Origin: Tolypeutes matacus
Lineage: Eukaryota > Chordata > Mammalia > Cingulata > Chlamyphoridae
DNA length: 64,000 nucleotides
Reading direction: 5' to 3'
Assembly (NCBI GenBank): GCA_026826555.1
Contig: JAKSZT010054565.1
Span: 3,989,692 to 4,053,691 of the forward strand
This document shows, in pieces, positions 10,263-20,934 of this stretch (within the stretch, counting starts at the first letter, position 1; every line of letters begins with the position of its first letter). Below the pieces are notes generated by a model. The model searched no databases and was not told where the DNA came from. It worked only from the letters and a program-made list of their open reading frames with translations. A program made the position numbers and the translations under genes.

Positions 10263-11340
10263 TGCTTACCCAGCAGTGCTCCTCAGCTCAGCTACTAAAC
10301 AGCCTCATGGATCCCAGATTCAGGCCCCTCTCATCTTGGTGGCTGGTGATCTCAGGGTCTGGCTCTTTACCAAGTGACCTGCTCAGGAAGCTCTCAGCAA
10401 TGGTGGGCTGCCACGTTTCCTACCCCTCTGTGTCAACCTTCTGGAAGACCAAGAGGGCACTTTCCACAGCTTCTCTTTGGTCGCCATCATCCCCTAGTGG
10501 TGGATTGACCAAAAGTCTTAGAGTTTACCCAGAACAAAGTTTTTACCTGCTGCCCCACACTTAATAATTGTGCTCCCCTCAAAACTGCCTGGTTTCAATA
10601 ATAAACTATACAATCATCTCCCGAAAGGTGAATTTAGTGGAATCGTACACTATGCGAGAGGAAACGATGAGAATTCAACTATCCATACAACTTAGATGAA
10701 AGAAAATGTTTAAAAAATTAAAAGTGAAAAAAAAAAATCACAATTAAAATTAAGTAGAGCAGGTGATTCTGCCCACAGCCCTCAACCTGGCTGGTCCTAA
10801 GACTCTTGGTGACTTTCCCTTTACACGTGACTTCAGACTACAGCCTCCCTGCGGGATGCCACGTGCTGGAACCTCTTGTACTTGCATCAGCGTTCATGCC
10901 CGCCCTGCCCACGCATGCCACTGTGCACTCTCCCTGCATCTCGTACTCACCCTGTTGCCCTCCTCCAAGCGACTGCTACGATTCTGCCAAATGCCTTCTT
11001 TGGAATCACCCACAATCTTTTCCAAACAGCTAGCCGGGGACTCGTTAGACAGGGAGGGGAGTCAACAGGTAGGCCGTGGAATGTGTTTGCCATCTCCAGA
11101 ATGAGCGCACCTGTTCAAAGCCTGACCCAGGAACAAAAGGAAAACCACCAGCGAAAGAGAGGGCCATGCACCCCTGAAAGAGGAAGAATGGGGGGACACA
11201 GGCATAATGCCTCCCCCCCCAGAAGCACCTCTCGCCAAATGCTCTCATTTATCCTTGCCTGACTTCTGGAAAGGAGGAAAAGCAGGTAGAGAAGCAGACA
11301 AGTGGAGAAGTGCGCCCTGGCCCAGAATTCACAACTTGCC
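10263..11340. other. unique non-coding DNA
   Basis: I recognise no gene or repeat. The open frames here (for example 10205-10564 and 10763-11262, plus strand) overlap others on both strands and show no motif. A short A-rich tract occurs at 10710-10740. Confidence 0.5.
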
Positions 11341-11347
11341 GCCGGGG

Positions 11348-11517
11348 CAGGGCTCTCAGACTGTGTCCTCAGAGCAGCAGCAGCACCTGGAACCTTGTTA
11401 CAAGTGCAGTTCTCAGGCCTCACCCAGACCTGCTGACACCCTCAGGGGCAGGGCCCAGCATCTTATTCTCACCAGCCTCCAGGGATGTTGATGGACTCCA
11501 AGGTTTGAGAAGCTCTG
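11348..11517 (+). mobile_element. MER5A-type hAT-Charlie element
   Basis: It starts CAGGGCTCTCAGACTGTG, continues AGCAGCAGCACCTGGAACCT, CTCACCCAGACCTGCTGAC and CAGGGGCAGGGCCCAGCAT, and ends GGTTTGAGAAGCTCTG. This is the complete MER5A order, from CAGTGGTTCTCAAAG to TTTGAGAACCACTG. No 8-bp target duplication is still visible. Confidence 0.82.
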
Positions 11518-11529
11518 CCCCGATAGTCA

Positions 11530-12440
11530 ACAAAGTCTAATAAACAGCTGGTGGCATCGGCTTTAGGGCAGGGTGGGAATTAGATGCTTTTGTCTAGAGC
11601 ACAGTAAAGGAGGGAGGTGTTTGAGTTTTGTGTTGTTTGATGACAGCAAACCATCTAATTGATGGATTGGGCTTTCTCTGATTTGAGTGAAGGAAGCAGC
11701 CATCCGTGTAGCCAGGATGATGGGTGAGGCTGTTCCTCCTGTGCAGGAACTCCCGTCTCCACAAAGACAGTGTTTGTGACACTTGTGCTCCCTGTTTTGT
11801 GAGGTTTTCCAGGGCGTGGTCAAGCCTGTGCCTGAGCCCACCACGGTCTTCCTGGCAAGTGAAGTGGGAAGCCTGGCCCACGTGAAAACTCTGCCTTTCC
11901 AGCTTGTCTGCCTCCCAGAGCTCAGGTTACTAAGGAAACCACCAAGCCGCCTTTGTCTACACACACCACACAGCTCTCTGGAGTCTGCCTCATGCGGCGC
12001 AGGGCTCACCAGAACAGCTGAGGACAACAAAGTGGAAAACTCGTAAAAATGACAAACGGTCACACCCCACCACGGTGGCACTGTCCCAGATGGATTTTTA
12101 ACTCTGGGAGGCAACATAGGCAAGGAACAGAGAGAGAATTTGAGACCTGGGCCACATGATTCACATCCCACAGTTAGCCAGAAGCGTCCACCTTCCCTCT
12201 GTGCTCAAAATAGAGCACAAAAGAATGCTTTTTTGCCAGCGCACTTTTCCAAGGCGCTCACCCGGGCTGCTGCAGAGTCAACTTCTCCAGGCTGCTCGGA
12301 GGCCGTGGGCATCAGTAGCCGGCTTGAGTGGAACAGCAAATCTGTCTGCAAACTGTGATTATTTCTTTCCTTTTTGTGCTTTTTAAAATATATGTTTGGA
12401 TTTCACACCCCAGTCAAGTCTGTCTATCTCTATTATTCAA
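11530..12440. other. unique non-coding DNA
   Basis: I support no repeat or gene here. The 202-codon minus-strand frame at 12171-11563 has no recognisable motif and is overlapped by frames in other phases. I treat it as chance. Confidence 0.5.
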
Positions 12441-12452
12441 AAAGTCTTTTAT

Positions 12453-12655
12453 TTCTCTCCCTCCCTCCCTCCCTCCCTTCCTTCCTTCCTTCCCTCCTTC
12501 CTTCCCTCTTTCCCTCTTTCCTCCCTCTCCCCATACCCATTCCCCTCCCTCCCCCTCCCAATCCCCCTCTCTCCCCCCTCCTCCCTTCCTCCTCTTCCCT
12601 ACCTCCCTCCCCTCTCCTCCTTCTCTCCATCCCTCCCTCCTTCCTGCTGCTCCCT
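12453..12655 (+). repeat. (TCCC/TTCC)n polypyrimidine tract
   Basis: About 200 bases are almost pure C/T on the plus strand, built from CTCC, TTCC and CCCTCC units. It contains perfect tandem stretches (CTCCCTCC near 12458-12477, CTTCCTTCC near 12476-12492) and mirror-symmetric segments of the kind that can form triplex DNA. Pro/Ser-rich plus-strand frames and an Arg/Gly/Glu-rich minus-strand frame are artefacts of it. Confidence 0.9.
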
Positions 12656-12659
12656 ACCC

Positions 12660-14240
12660 TGGTAGGGTGACTGAGACACTTGAGTAGGTAGATCACAGCC
12701 CAGCTGAGCCTGCTTTGGTGCTCCAAGGATGATGCCAAAATGCCATGAGTTCTCTGTGGGTCACACTCCTACCCTCTCCCAACCATCCCCTCCACATAAA
12801 TATTCTTTCCCCAAACACACGTGGAGCGCAGGTCTATGGAATCTCTGCAGCTCACTGGTTACTTTTGTAAGCAGTCTCCAGGCCAGCTCTGTGCCAGCAC
12901 TCTGAGGGGTAGACACATGTGTACATTATGGCCGCCAAGCAACGGCACAACCAGGCTCCCTGAAAGAAGTATATTTAAAGGGGAAGTGACGTGCGGGTGT
13001 TCCCTGGATCTTGGGGGCAATTCACTGTATGGAAAAAAGCCTCATGGAACCAGGTTCTAAGCCAGGGCCTTCCCTGAGAGCGCTCTGGGAGGGAGAGGAG
13101 GAGAAAGTGATTCAGTGTGCCTCAGCGTCTTCTGCCTTACCAGCCCCGACTCCCTTGACAGGTGCAAAGAGCTTGGATTCGAGGCACTGTGGTATGCTGG
13201 GGGCGGAGATGTGGCCACAGCTCAAAGCTCAGAGGAGACGCCTGCCCACAAGTCTTGAAATATGGGTGGAGAAGGTCACTGAGATGGAAAATTCCCTTCA
13301 TCGGTGGAAAGGGCAGACGCAGAGAAGCTGGGGAAATGGCACCAACGAGTTTGCCTCTGGGTGTTAAAGGGCTCGCACCTACTCCTGAGGACTGCCCAGC
13401 CCTTTGGAGGATGTTGTCCTGTAAATGTTGCCCAGAATCCTGCCAGGGGCTAAATGGTGCCCTTTCTCTTGGCTTTGCTCTCATTCCTGCTAGGATAAAG
13501 CCCTCCACCAGCCATCCAAAGGACCCAAAGACCCACTCAAGGACTCACAGATGCCCTGTCCCTCTGCTCATCAACCTAGCTCTCCTCTCTGGGAGGACAC
13601 CAAGAGAGCTTTAAGCCCACCCTCTCCAGAAGCCAACAAGGGTGCAAGGCTATCAGTGAGGCTACCATTCCTTTTTACGTGATATACATTCAGTGTAAAT
13701 TATAGTGCAGCTTCACTGATTCTTGTTCAGCTTGTGGACCACTCTGACTCTTGGGTCACTTTCCATAGCCCAGGCTTCCTCAGCTAGGTTACACTCTTGC
13801 CTGATCTATGGCTGGTAGAATTCTCTCTATACTTCTCATTCTCCAACCATTGCAGTGCTGCCTCCCAAACTTTTGTGTATTTGTGTGGTGGAGGAGAACT
13901 TTTGGGTTATAGAGAAGTAGAAATATTATAAAAAGGACTTTGGCTGGCTATTTCACTTTTCAACCTTGCTAACATCTGGATGAGCAATTCCTCCATTTCA
14001 GCTGCTTAGACATGGCTTTGTCACATACCCCCTCAACTGATCCCTACAATTCCTCCCCTATTTGCAACCAAACAAAAAGTGTTTCTTGGTGACTTCCCAT
14101 GTGACTTGTACTAAATCCCAAAGGCTGAGAAATATTAGCATACAGAGCAGAAAGGACCATTCCTGAGGGGGCTCAGGAGGACTCATTCGAGAAGTCAGGA
14201 CAAAAAAAGGAGGACAGGAGGACAGTATAGCACTGTAACA
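12660..14240. other. unique non-coding DNA
   Basis: I recognise no gene. The 13650-14120 half is more AT-rich and could hide a very old repeat that I cannot name. Confidence 0.45.
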
Positions 14241-14254
14241 GGTGAGGATGGTTA

Positions 14255-14410
14255 ATTGCTGGAAAGAACATGAATACTGCCATTATCCCATTTCAGAAGA
14301 AGAAGCTGAGATCCAGTGTCTAAAGACATGTTCAAGGTCATACAGCCTAATAACTAGATGTCACACCCAAGGGTTGGGCTCATCTGGCTCCAAAGCCACT
14401 GTACTACTCA
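14255..14410 (+). mobile_element. MIR SINE fragment
   Basis: CATTATCCCATTTCAGAAGA, then AAGACATGTTCAAGGTCATA and CAGCCTAATAACTAGATGTC follow the MIR core order (ATTTTACAGATGAGG…AAGGTCACACAGCTAG). Confidence 0.7.
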
Positions 14411-14424
14411 CCTGCCAGCCCAAC

Positions 14425-14505
14425 TCAGGCTCTTCCTCCTCCAGGAAGCCCTCCTGATTTCCCCCAGCTTCCTTCACACTTCTCTATGGCACATGCTGCC
14501 TCATT
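14425..14505 (+). mobile_element. L2 LINE 3' fragment
   Basis: CTCCTCCAGGAAGCCCTCCT followed by GATTTCCCCCAGCTTCCTTC is the 'CTCCAGGAAGCCTTCCCTGA' motif of the L2 3' region. The fragment is short and old. Confidence 0.55.
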
Positions 14506-14637
14506 GGGCTTGATCCTTGTCTTTGCAGATGAGATTCTTGCTGATGAGACTTAGGTCCCCCCTTTTTCCTCAGGGCCACATCTGGACACACAGGGAAGGG
14601 GGATGCTTAGGACCCACTTGCCACCAGAATGACCAAG

Positions 14638-14698
14638 CTTCCTTCCTTCCTTCTTTCCTTCCTCCCTCCCTCCCTCCCTCTCTCCCTTCCTCCCTTCC
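14638..14698 (+). repeat. (CCTT/CCTC)n polypyrimidine tract
   Basis: CTTCCTTCC units pass into CTCCCTCC units over 60 pure-pyrimidine bases. This is a shorter relative of the 12453 tract, 2 kb away. Confidence 0.9.
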
Positions 14699-14699
14699 A

Positions 14700-16375
14700 T
14701 GTTGGAATCATACCATGCCCTTAGTCCCCTGCCTGGGTGATGGGTGGGAGATGACCTCAAGATCTTGGGCTCATCGGACCCTTCAGAGTGCAGTCGGAGC
14801 GAGGCAATGCTGGCTGAAGAAGGGAGAGAACCACCACCAGGATGAGAAGGGGACAGGAGAGGGGGGCTGTGTTCAGAAGGCAAAAGACATTCCATGAGAT
14901 GTGCATGTTAACCAAACCCCAGCGTGCTCCCCAGGCATCTGTCTGCTGAGAATGAACAGACAGAAAGGGGGCTTCAGGACGGGAAGACGTCTCCTTGCCT
15001 TTGAAACATCAAGACCATGGGTGCAAACTCAGACCCCCCCTGGCTGGGCGCATGGCCAGTGGTGAGGGAGTGCTGGGGCCAGGGTGGCGGTGAGTTCACA
15101 CCCAGCCCGCCAGGGCCATGTGGCTGATGATGGTGGCCGCCACGGGGAATCTCTTCTGAATGGCCAGGTGTTGGAAATATTTTCCAGAAAACTGCAAGTC
15201 TGGTTCTTTATGTGGAATATCCCAATTTAAATTTATGTATCTAATTCAAAAATAAAATTTTAAGCGTTCTGCAGACCAAGTGAAACCTCATGGACTGGGC
15301 TGGGCCAGTCTGAGGCCTCTGGTGGATGTCAGCCCTTCAGAGGGAAGGGCAGGGGCTGTCTGAAGCCCCACTGCCAAAGGCTTCCTGCCCTGGGAAGATT
15401 CAGCCACAGTGAGCAGTCCTGGTTGGGAGACACTGCTTTAGGCATTTCCTGCTACCCCAGGTACCAGGAGATGTCTCCTCCAGGCCCAGGCCTCCTGTCC
15501 TTCCTCCTCCTTCCTGCCATACCTGCTGTCAGCTGGCACTGACTCACCCCCCTGCCCCAGGCGCCAGGTCCTCACTGCCCGTCTCCCCAGCCACCTCTGT
15601 GTTTCTGCTCAGAACCTGCCTCGTCCCCAGCAGGACGCCGCTGCCTGGCTACCTGACAACTGTCAGCCCGAGGTGTGGACACCTTCTCCTTGGTGACTTC
15701 TGCTTTTTCATTAGGTTTGACAATGCGTTTTTCCGAGATTAATAGTGCAGGGGGAGCCAGGATATGAGGCTTTTAGTGGTGACAAACTGCCAGGCCCAGG
15801 TGGCGCTGGAAGTTGTGTTGCAGCAGGAGCAGGCAAAGCGCAGAGCCCTGGGGGCTGGAGGGGGAGGGAGGGATGCTGCCATGTCCAGTGGAGTCCGATT
15901 CAGCCAGACCAGGGTGCCCCCCTGCCCGCAAACTCACCCTTTCCCATGCAATGAAGCCGGTTGTGCCCAGCAGCTCTCTCCCCAGCACTAAGCTGGACAT
16001 GCAGTGGGTGGGCCACTGGAGGACACCCACTGCTCCTGGAGGACAGTGCTCACTGGCAGGTACCAAGAAACCAAGAGGGGTGGGTCCTTCTGGTTGGCTC
16101 CCCAAGCTCAGGCACTTCTCTGTTCTGCTGGCTCCTGTCCTGGCCCCTTCCCCAAGCCCAACCCCAGACACCTCATCTAGTCTTGAGGGCTGGAAAACAC
16201 AAGAATGCAAGAACACAGCCTGATCTTGCCGTTGCACTGGCCCCTACAAACCTCCTGCTCCCAAATAGTAGACTACAAATTTATAATTGTCTGGACTGGC
16301 ACAATTATAGAATCAGGGAAATTCGGGGGAAGGACAGATAACTATTAATGATCACAAGTATTATTTTGCAACATA
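14700..16375. other. unique DNA with a possible ancient hAT remnant
   Basis: There is no supported gene. At about 15165-15340, TGGAAATATTTTCCAGAAAAC, then GTGGAATATCCCAATTTAAA and GCGTTCTGCAGACCAAGTG recall an ancient hAT-like repeat, but I cannot name it. Frames at 15773-16237 on both strands look like compositional chance. Confidence 0.4.
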
Positions 16376-16376
16376 T

Positions 16377-16610
16377 ATGACACTCTCTACATACACATGC
16401 ACATACACACAGGCACACACATGGAAACATGTACTCAATCACATGAGCACACACACATATGCGTGCATGTGTGCACATTTTGCATGCTCAAATACACATG
16501 AACTTTCACATACATGTGTGCACACATCATATATGCTCACAACCATGCAGACACAGAGTCACACACCATATATGCATTCACATACTCACACATGCACATA
16601 TACACATACC
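16377..16610 (+). repeat. imperfect (CA)n / ACATG-rich microsatellite
   Basis: About 230 bases are built from CACA, ACATAC, CACATG and ATATGC words. Long perfect runs are absent, so it is an aged and interrupted CA repeat. The His/Thr-rich frame across it is an artefact. Confidence 0.85.
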
Positions 16611-16869
16611 TGTCCTTTTCCTAGAAACAGCTTCCGGCCCTATCTCAGATTCCTCATCTGGAACAGCCCTTGGGAGCGTCTGATTCAGGCTCTTCACAAG
16701 ACTCTAAAGTGAAATGAAATGGCTGCCTACATGGGGCATTGCCGGAAGCAGACCCCTTTTCTAGAAGGCTTTTTCCAAGGACAAAAACAATTGACCTGCA
16801 AGGGTGTTTGGAGAAAATGGAATATACCCTACAGGGTCACTGATAAGCAATACCTGGTGATAAACCTAG

Positions 16870-17158
16870 TTTTGGTCCAGTAGAGAAAGCTGATCAAAAT
16901 GGATAAGCATACCATGCTAATCAAAGTATATCTGCTCCCCAATTTGTAAGAAACCCCCCCCCAAATAAAATGGAAACTTAATGCCAGCCAATCAGAATAT
17001 TTCCTCCTTTGCTTCTACACTGGCCCTAGATGAGCTTCGCCTTTGTACCCCCTCGGTGGAACTCCCTTTTACTTTCCAAATAGGATACTGCCTGATTCAT
17101 GAATTGCTCAATAAAGCTGTGAGATCCTAAATTGCATTAAATCTTTCTCTTTTATCAG
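16870..17158 (+). mobile_element. possible solo LTR, class I ERV type
   Basis: The order of signals is LTR-like. A CCAAT box (AGCCAATCAG near 16985) is followed about 110 bases later by CAATAAAGCTGTGAG (near 17110) and then TCTTTCTCTTTTATCAG (near 17143), resembling the R-U5 end of class I LTRs. A CCCCCCCCC run interrupts it near 16955. Boundaries and target duplication are not resolved and there is no internal retroviral coding sequence. It could instead be a retrocopied transcript end. Confidence 0.4.
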
Positions 17159-17167
17159 AACCGATGA

Positions 17168-17292
17168 GCATCCTGAGGCCCAGAGAGGCGAAGCAGTTTT
17201 CACAAGATCACACAGTCTTTCAGGATCTGACCTGAGCATGAAACCCTGATGTATCTACCCCAATTCAGGATCTTTCCTCCAGATAAGCCGAC
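17168..17292 (+). mobile_element. MIR SINE fragment
   Basis: ATCCTGAGGCCCAGAGAGGC, then TTCACAAGATCACACAGTC and CATGAAACCCTGATGTATC match the 3' half of MIR. Confidence 0.65.
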
Positions 17293-17361
17293 TTTAGAGT
17301 TTCAGTATAAAAATACTTCATGGTGTAAATTTTTTAACCCATCAAGATTCATTGGAAAAGT

Positions 17362-17465
17362 CATTGCCATTATTATTGAGGAAATTAAGAACTAGAAAGG
17401 AGAAAGCAATGGAGCTGATAATCCAGGTGGGGCTCATCCCCAGACCCCCTGGCTCCCAGGCTTTC
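17362..17465 (+). mobile_element. MIR SINE fragment
   Basis: GCCATTATTATTGAGGAAAT, then AATGGAGCTGATAATCCAGG and CCCCCTGGCTCCCAGGC resemble a MIR core with an internal deletion. Confidence 0.5.
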
Positions 17466-17599
17466 ATCCACATGAAAGCCTCCTCTCCTGGGGTGCTGGG
17501 CCATCACCTGACTTGATGGATGTCCCTTTGTCTTCCTCCAGCAGGATAGTTAGGTCGGATCCTTTGGAGAACTGAGGCAGTACCTTTGTATAATCATCA

Positions 17600-17722
17600 T
17601 GTAAGAGCATGTGACCTTGGACAAGTCACTTCAGACAGGTAGGCATTGGCATACCCAACTAGAAAATGGATCAGGAGAGTGAAAATAGTTCTCTTTCAGT
17701 GTTGTCAGAATGATTTAAAAAA
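17600..17722 (+). mobile_element. MIR SINE 5' fragment
   Basis: GCATGTGACCTTGGACAAGT, then CACTTCAGACAGGTAGGCA and GTGTTGTCAGAATGATTT follow the MIR 5' half (GTGACCTTGGGCAAGTCACT…GGTTGTTGTGAGGATT). Confidence 0.65.
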
Positions 17723-17891
17723 CAAAACAACACAAAAAACTCCTCTCTGTGCACATAGTTTCCTAACTGTAAGACATTGTACAAATATGTGAGGAACTGT
17801 TATTGGAAACTGTTTTAAAGTGCTTAGGACAATTAAGGAGGCACAGAAATAGTTTCTTTTCTATAGACTCTCTCATTCTGTCATCTGCCTG

Positions 17892-18272
17892 TGTCTTGGT
17901 TTTCTCAGGTGTCATGACAAATACCACAAAATGGGTTGACTTAAGTGGGAATTATTGTTTCATGGTTTTGGAGGTTAGGAAGGCCCATTGTGGCTGAGGC
18001 AATCCTTGGTGTCCTTTGGCATTGCTGGCACATGGCAATGTCCTCCTCTTTCTCTTCTGGGTTTTCACTGCCTTCTTGCTTCCAGTACCTCCCTGTGGCC
18101 CTCTTTCTCTAAAACCTACACAAATAGGATTAAAACCCATCTTGATTCAGTTGGCCAGACCCTAACTAAAACTAACATCTTCAAAAGGTCCCATTTACAA
18201 TGAGTTTACACCCAAAGGAATGGGATCAAGATTAAGAACATGTTTCATCCTGGGGCACAAAACTCAGTCACA
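17892..18272 (-). mobile_element. solo MLT1-like (MaLR/ERVL) LTR
   Basis: On the plus strand it begins TGTCTTGGTTTTCTCAGG, passes through TGACAAATACCACAAAATGG and CATGGTTTTGGAGGTTAGG, and ends CTCAGTCACA. This is the reverse complement of a MaLR-type LTR. A perfect 5-bp target duplication GCCTG flanks it (17887-17891 and 18273-18277), which fixes a 381-bp solo LTR to the base. Only the LTR remains, with no internal coding region. Confidence 0.85.
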
Positions 18273-18467
18273 GCCTGTTAAATCCGGGAAAAATATTTGT
18301 AAAGCATATATTCCTTAAAGGACTGGTGTGCAGGATATATAAAGGATTCCCACAATTCAATGAAAAAAAAGGACAAATAACCTAACTAAGGAAATTGGCA
18401 AAATATTTAAACCAATATTGCACAAAAGAAGTCATATGAATGACCAATAAGCACATGAAACAATGTT

Positions 18468-19432
18468 TGTCTTAGTTTGCCAGAGCTACTATGACAAATA
18501 CCACACAATGGGCTGACAAACAAGAATTTAATGCCTCGCAATTTTGAGATTAGAAGTCTAAAGTCATGATGTCGATGAAACCATGCTTTCTCCTGGAGTA
18601 GTGTCATGGGAGGGGCAGTAATCTGTCATATGATGAGCTCTATTTCTTCTCTCTGGCTTCTTCCAACTTCTGGCTTCTACTGCCTGACTGTATCCGAATG
18701 TCTTCTCTTTATAAGGCCTTAAGTCATGTGGATTAAGACCCATCCTAATTCAATTTGTTCACACTTTAACCAAATAATAATGTCTTCAAAAGATCCTAAT
18801 TAGAACCTAGAGTGTCTACAACTCCAAGGAAGAGAGTCCCATCCATTGGCTGTAGGGGACCCAAGGTCCCCCTCAATTAGAGGTGGAGTGGGCATCACCA
18901 TCCCAGAATCCTCAGGATTGGGGAACAAACTATGGACTAAAGTAGACTTACTGGTATTCTACTGTAAACTTATTGTGATTCTAGCAATGGAAGAAAAGTC
19001 ATTGATGTGGAGGCAGTGGCCACTGGAGGTTCTGGGGGTAGAGGTGTAATATTGGGGCATATTTGGAACTTGGGAACCATTCTGAATGACATTACAATGA
19101 CAGATACAGGCCATTATATATCCTACCATAACCTACGGAGTTGAGTGGGAGGGAGTGTAAACTACAATGTAAACTATAATCCATGCTTAGTGGCAATGCT
19201 CCAAAATGTGTTTATCAATTACAATGAAGTACCACACTAATGAAAGATGTTGCCAATGTGAGTAAATGTGGGAGGTGTGGGAAGAAGGGCATCTGGGTAT
19301 CCCCTATATACTCTCTGTAGCTTTATGTAATTTAAGTATCTTTCATATATATACAAATGGGTTCACACCCACAGGAAAGTGGATTAAAATTTGAACAGGT
19401 CTTTTGTGGGAGACATGATTCAATCCCCAATA
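18468..19432 (-). mobile_element. MLT1-like LTR inside L1, itself interrupted
   Basis: The plus strand begins TGTCTTAGTTTGCCAGAGC and ends GACATGATTCAATCCCCAATA. It is the same family as the LTR at 17892 (TGACAAATACCAC and GTCTTCAAAAGATCC are shared). The L1 sequence on both sides is continuous, and the likely 5-bp duplication is ATGTT (18463-18467) / GTGCT (19433-19437), each one change from ATGCT. The LTR body is 18468-18802 plus 19354-19432. The middle is a later L1 tail. Confidence 0.75.
18803..19353 (+). mobile_element. xenarthran-type L1 3' UTR inserted in the LTR
   Basis: It contains TACAACTCCAAGGAAGAGAG, TGTGATTCTAGCAATGGAAG, GATACAGGCCATTATATATC, GTAAACTACAATGTAAACTA and TAATCCATGCTTAGTGGC. 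The same text order appears in a second copy at 22805-23290. From memory this is the 3' UTR of armadillo-lineage L1. It is 5'-truncated, ends in AT-rich sequence and separates the two LTR halves, so it is the youngest layer here. No clear long target duplication is visible. Confidence 0.72.
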
Positions 19433-20440
19433 GTGCTCAACATCATTAGTTGTTAAAGAAAGGCAAATTAAAACTGCAGAGAAATACTACTTCTCACTGG
19501 TCACAATGCCTAAAATTAAAAGTCTTTCACCGCCAAATATTGGCAAAGATGTGGAGCAACCAAAACTCTCATGTATTGTTGGTGGAAAGGTAAAATCTTT
19601 TGGAAAGATTTCTGGACATTTTCTTATAAAACTAAACATACACCTAGCCTATGACCTGGTAATTTCAATCCTAGGTATTTATGAAAGTGAAATGAAACAT
19701 GTTCATACCAAGAATTGTAGTAAATGTTCAAAGCAGCTTTATTCAAAAGCTGGAACCAGCCTAGGAGAATGGATAAAGAAATTCTAGTAAATTCAAGCAA
19801 TGAAGCACTACACAGTGATGAAAAAGAATACAAAAACACAGATGAATCTTGAAAACATTATGCTGAATGAAAGAGGCTCCACACAAAAGAATATATGTTG
19901 CATGATTCCATTTTTTGAAGGTCCAGATCAGGCAAAACCAATCTCTGGTGGACAAAATCAGAACAGTGGCTGTCTCTGAGGGGTGGGGGAGAGAATGGAC
20001 TGGGAAGGGGCAGAAGGGAACTTTTGGGGATTATGATAATGTTCAATATCTTGATAGGAGTAAGGTTATATATACAGGTATATATATTTTTCAAAACACC
20101 ACAATTAGTACACTTGATATTTGTGCATTTCATTGTACATAAATTTTACAACAAAAGAACTGTAAAAAAATATTGAAATCTAGTTAATGATTTGCATGCT
20201 GAAGTATTTACAGGGAAGTACACTCATATTTACGGTTCACTTTGAAATGCATCCCAAACATGGATTAATCAATGGGTAGAGGTTTGGATAGATGGATAGA
20301 CAGATGATAAAGAAACCATAGTCATGGCTAAGGTAGACTCTAGTGGTGGGTATACAAGACATACCTGTATAGGTGTAGGTATAGGTATCAACTTAGCTAC
20401 ATAAAATGTGGGGAAACAATGAATAACAAAAATAAAAGAG

Positions 20441-20829
20441 GGCTTAGCACTGGCCAACCATGATAATGTGTTCTGGACTGAGGAGTGTGATTAAATCAAC
20501 CCTCTGCAACTGAGTTCCAAAAGGAAAATTCAAAATGGAAAAAATCACGTGTTGAGCTAAACTACCAGATATTTGACAAGAGCAGCTGTGGGTCCCCTGG
20601 TGGTCAGCGCTGGGGAGGCCGTATGAGACACCATGCCCCTGTGCCACAGACTGGTCACAAGCCTTGTCCTTTCCACCTGAAAGGGTCCTATTGCCCAAGG
20701 GTGAAGATGGACTCTCCAAGGTGCCCTGGAAGCCAGAGGCAGAGAAGCCTACAGTGAAATGGGGGAGCAGGGGCTCCTAGAGGAGCAAACAGAGCCTGGG
20801 GTGCATCCACAGGAACTTCTACTGCCATA
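20441..20829. other. unique non-coding DNA
   Basis: I recognise no gene or repeat between the L1 end and the next SINE. Confidence 0.5.
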
Positions 20830-20918
20830 GTCTTTTTTTCCTAGGAGGTACTGGAAATTGAACCCAGACCTTGTACATGCAAAGCATGCACTCAACTGCT
20901 GAGCTACACTGGCTCCCA
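20830..20918 (-). mobile_element. DAS-type tRNA-derived SINE
   Basis: The reverse complement starts GGGAGCCAGTGTAGCTCAGC, carries a B box GGGTTCAATTTCC and ends CCAGTACCTCCTAGG plus an A-run (T-run on plus, 20831-20837). Probable target duplications are CCATAGTC just before the T-run and CCATAATC just after (near 20925), with one difference. It has the same tRNA-like head as the 9233 pair. Confidence 0.85.
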
Positions 20919-20934
20919 TCCAGCCCATAATCTT

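Larger units (their letters stand above)
18278..20440 (+). mobile_element. old L1M LINE, 3' part, interrupted
   Basis: The ORF2 end is recognisable from GGAAAAATATTTGTAAAGC through GATATATAAAGGATTCCCAC and GACCAATAAGCACATGAAAC. After the insertion at 18468-19432 it resumes exactly in register with CTCAACATCATTAGTTG, GCAAAGATGTGGAGCAACC and CATGTATTGTTGGTGGAAAG. The 3' UTR follows, with TACACTTGATATTTGTGCAT, TTAATGATTTGCATGCTGAAG and an ATAAAATGTGGGG end. It is 5'-truncated, with no open ORF2. It is the oldest layer of a three-layer nest. Confidence 0.8.

Noticed and set aside
11563..12171. 202-codon minus-strand open frame
   Set aside because: It has no recognisable domain and is overlapped by frames in other phases. 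Composition alone can explain it.
12328..12738. Pro/Ser-rich (plus) and Arg/Gly/Glu-rich (minus) frames
   Set aside because: They are direct translations of a polypyrimidine/polypurine simple repeat.
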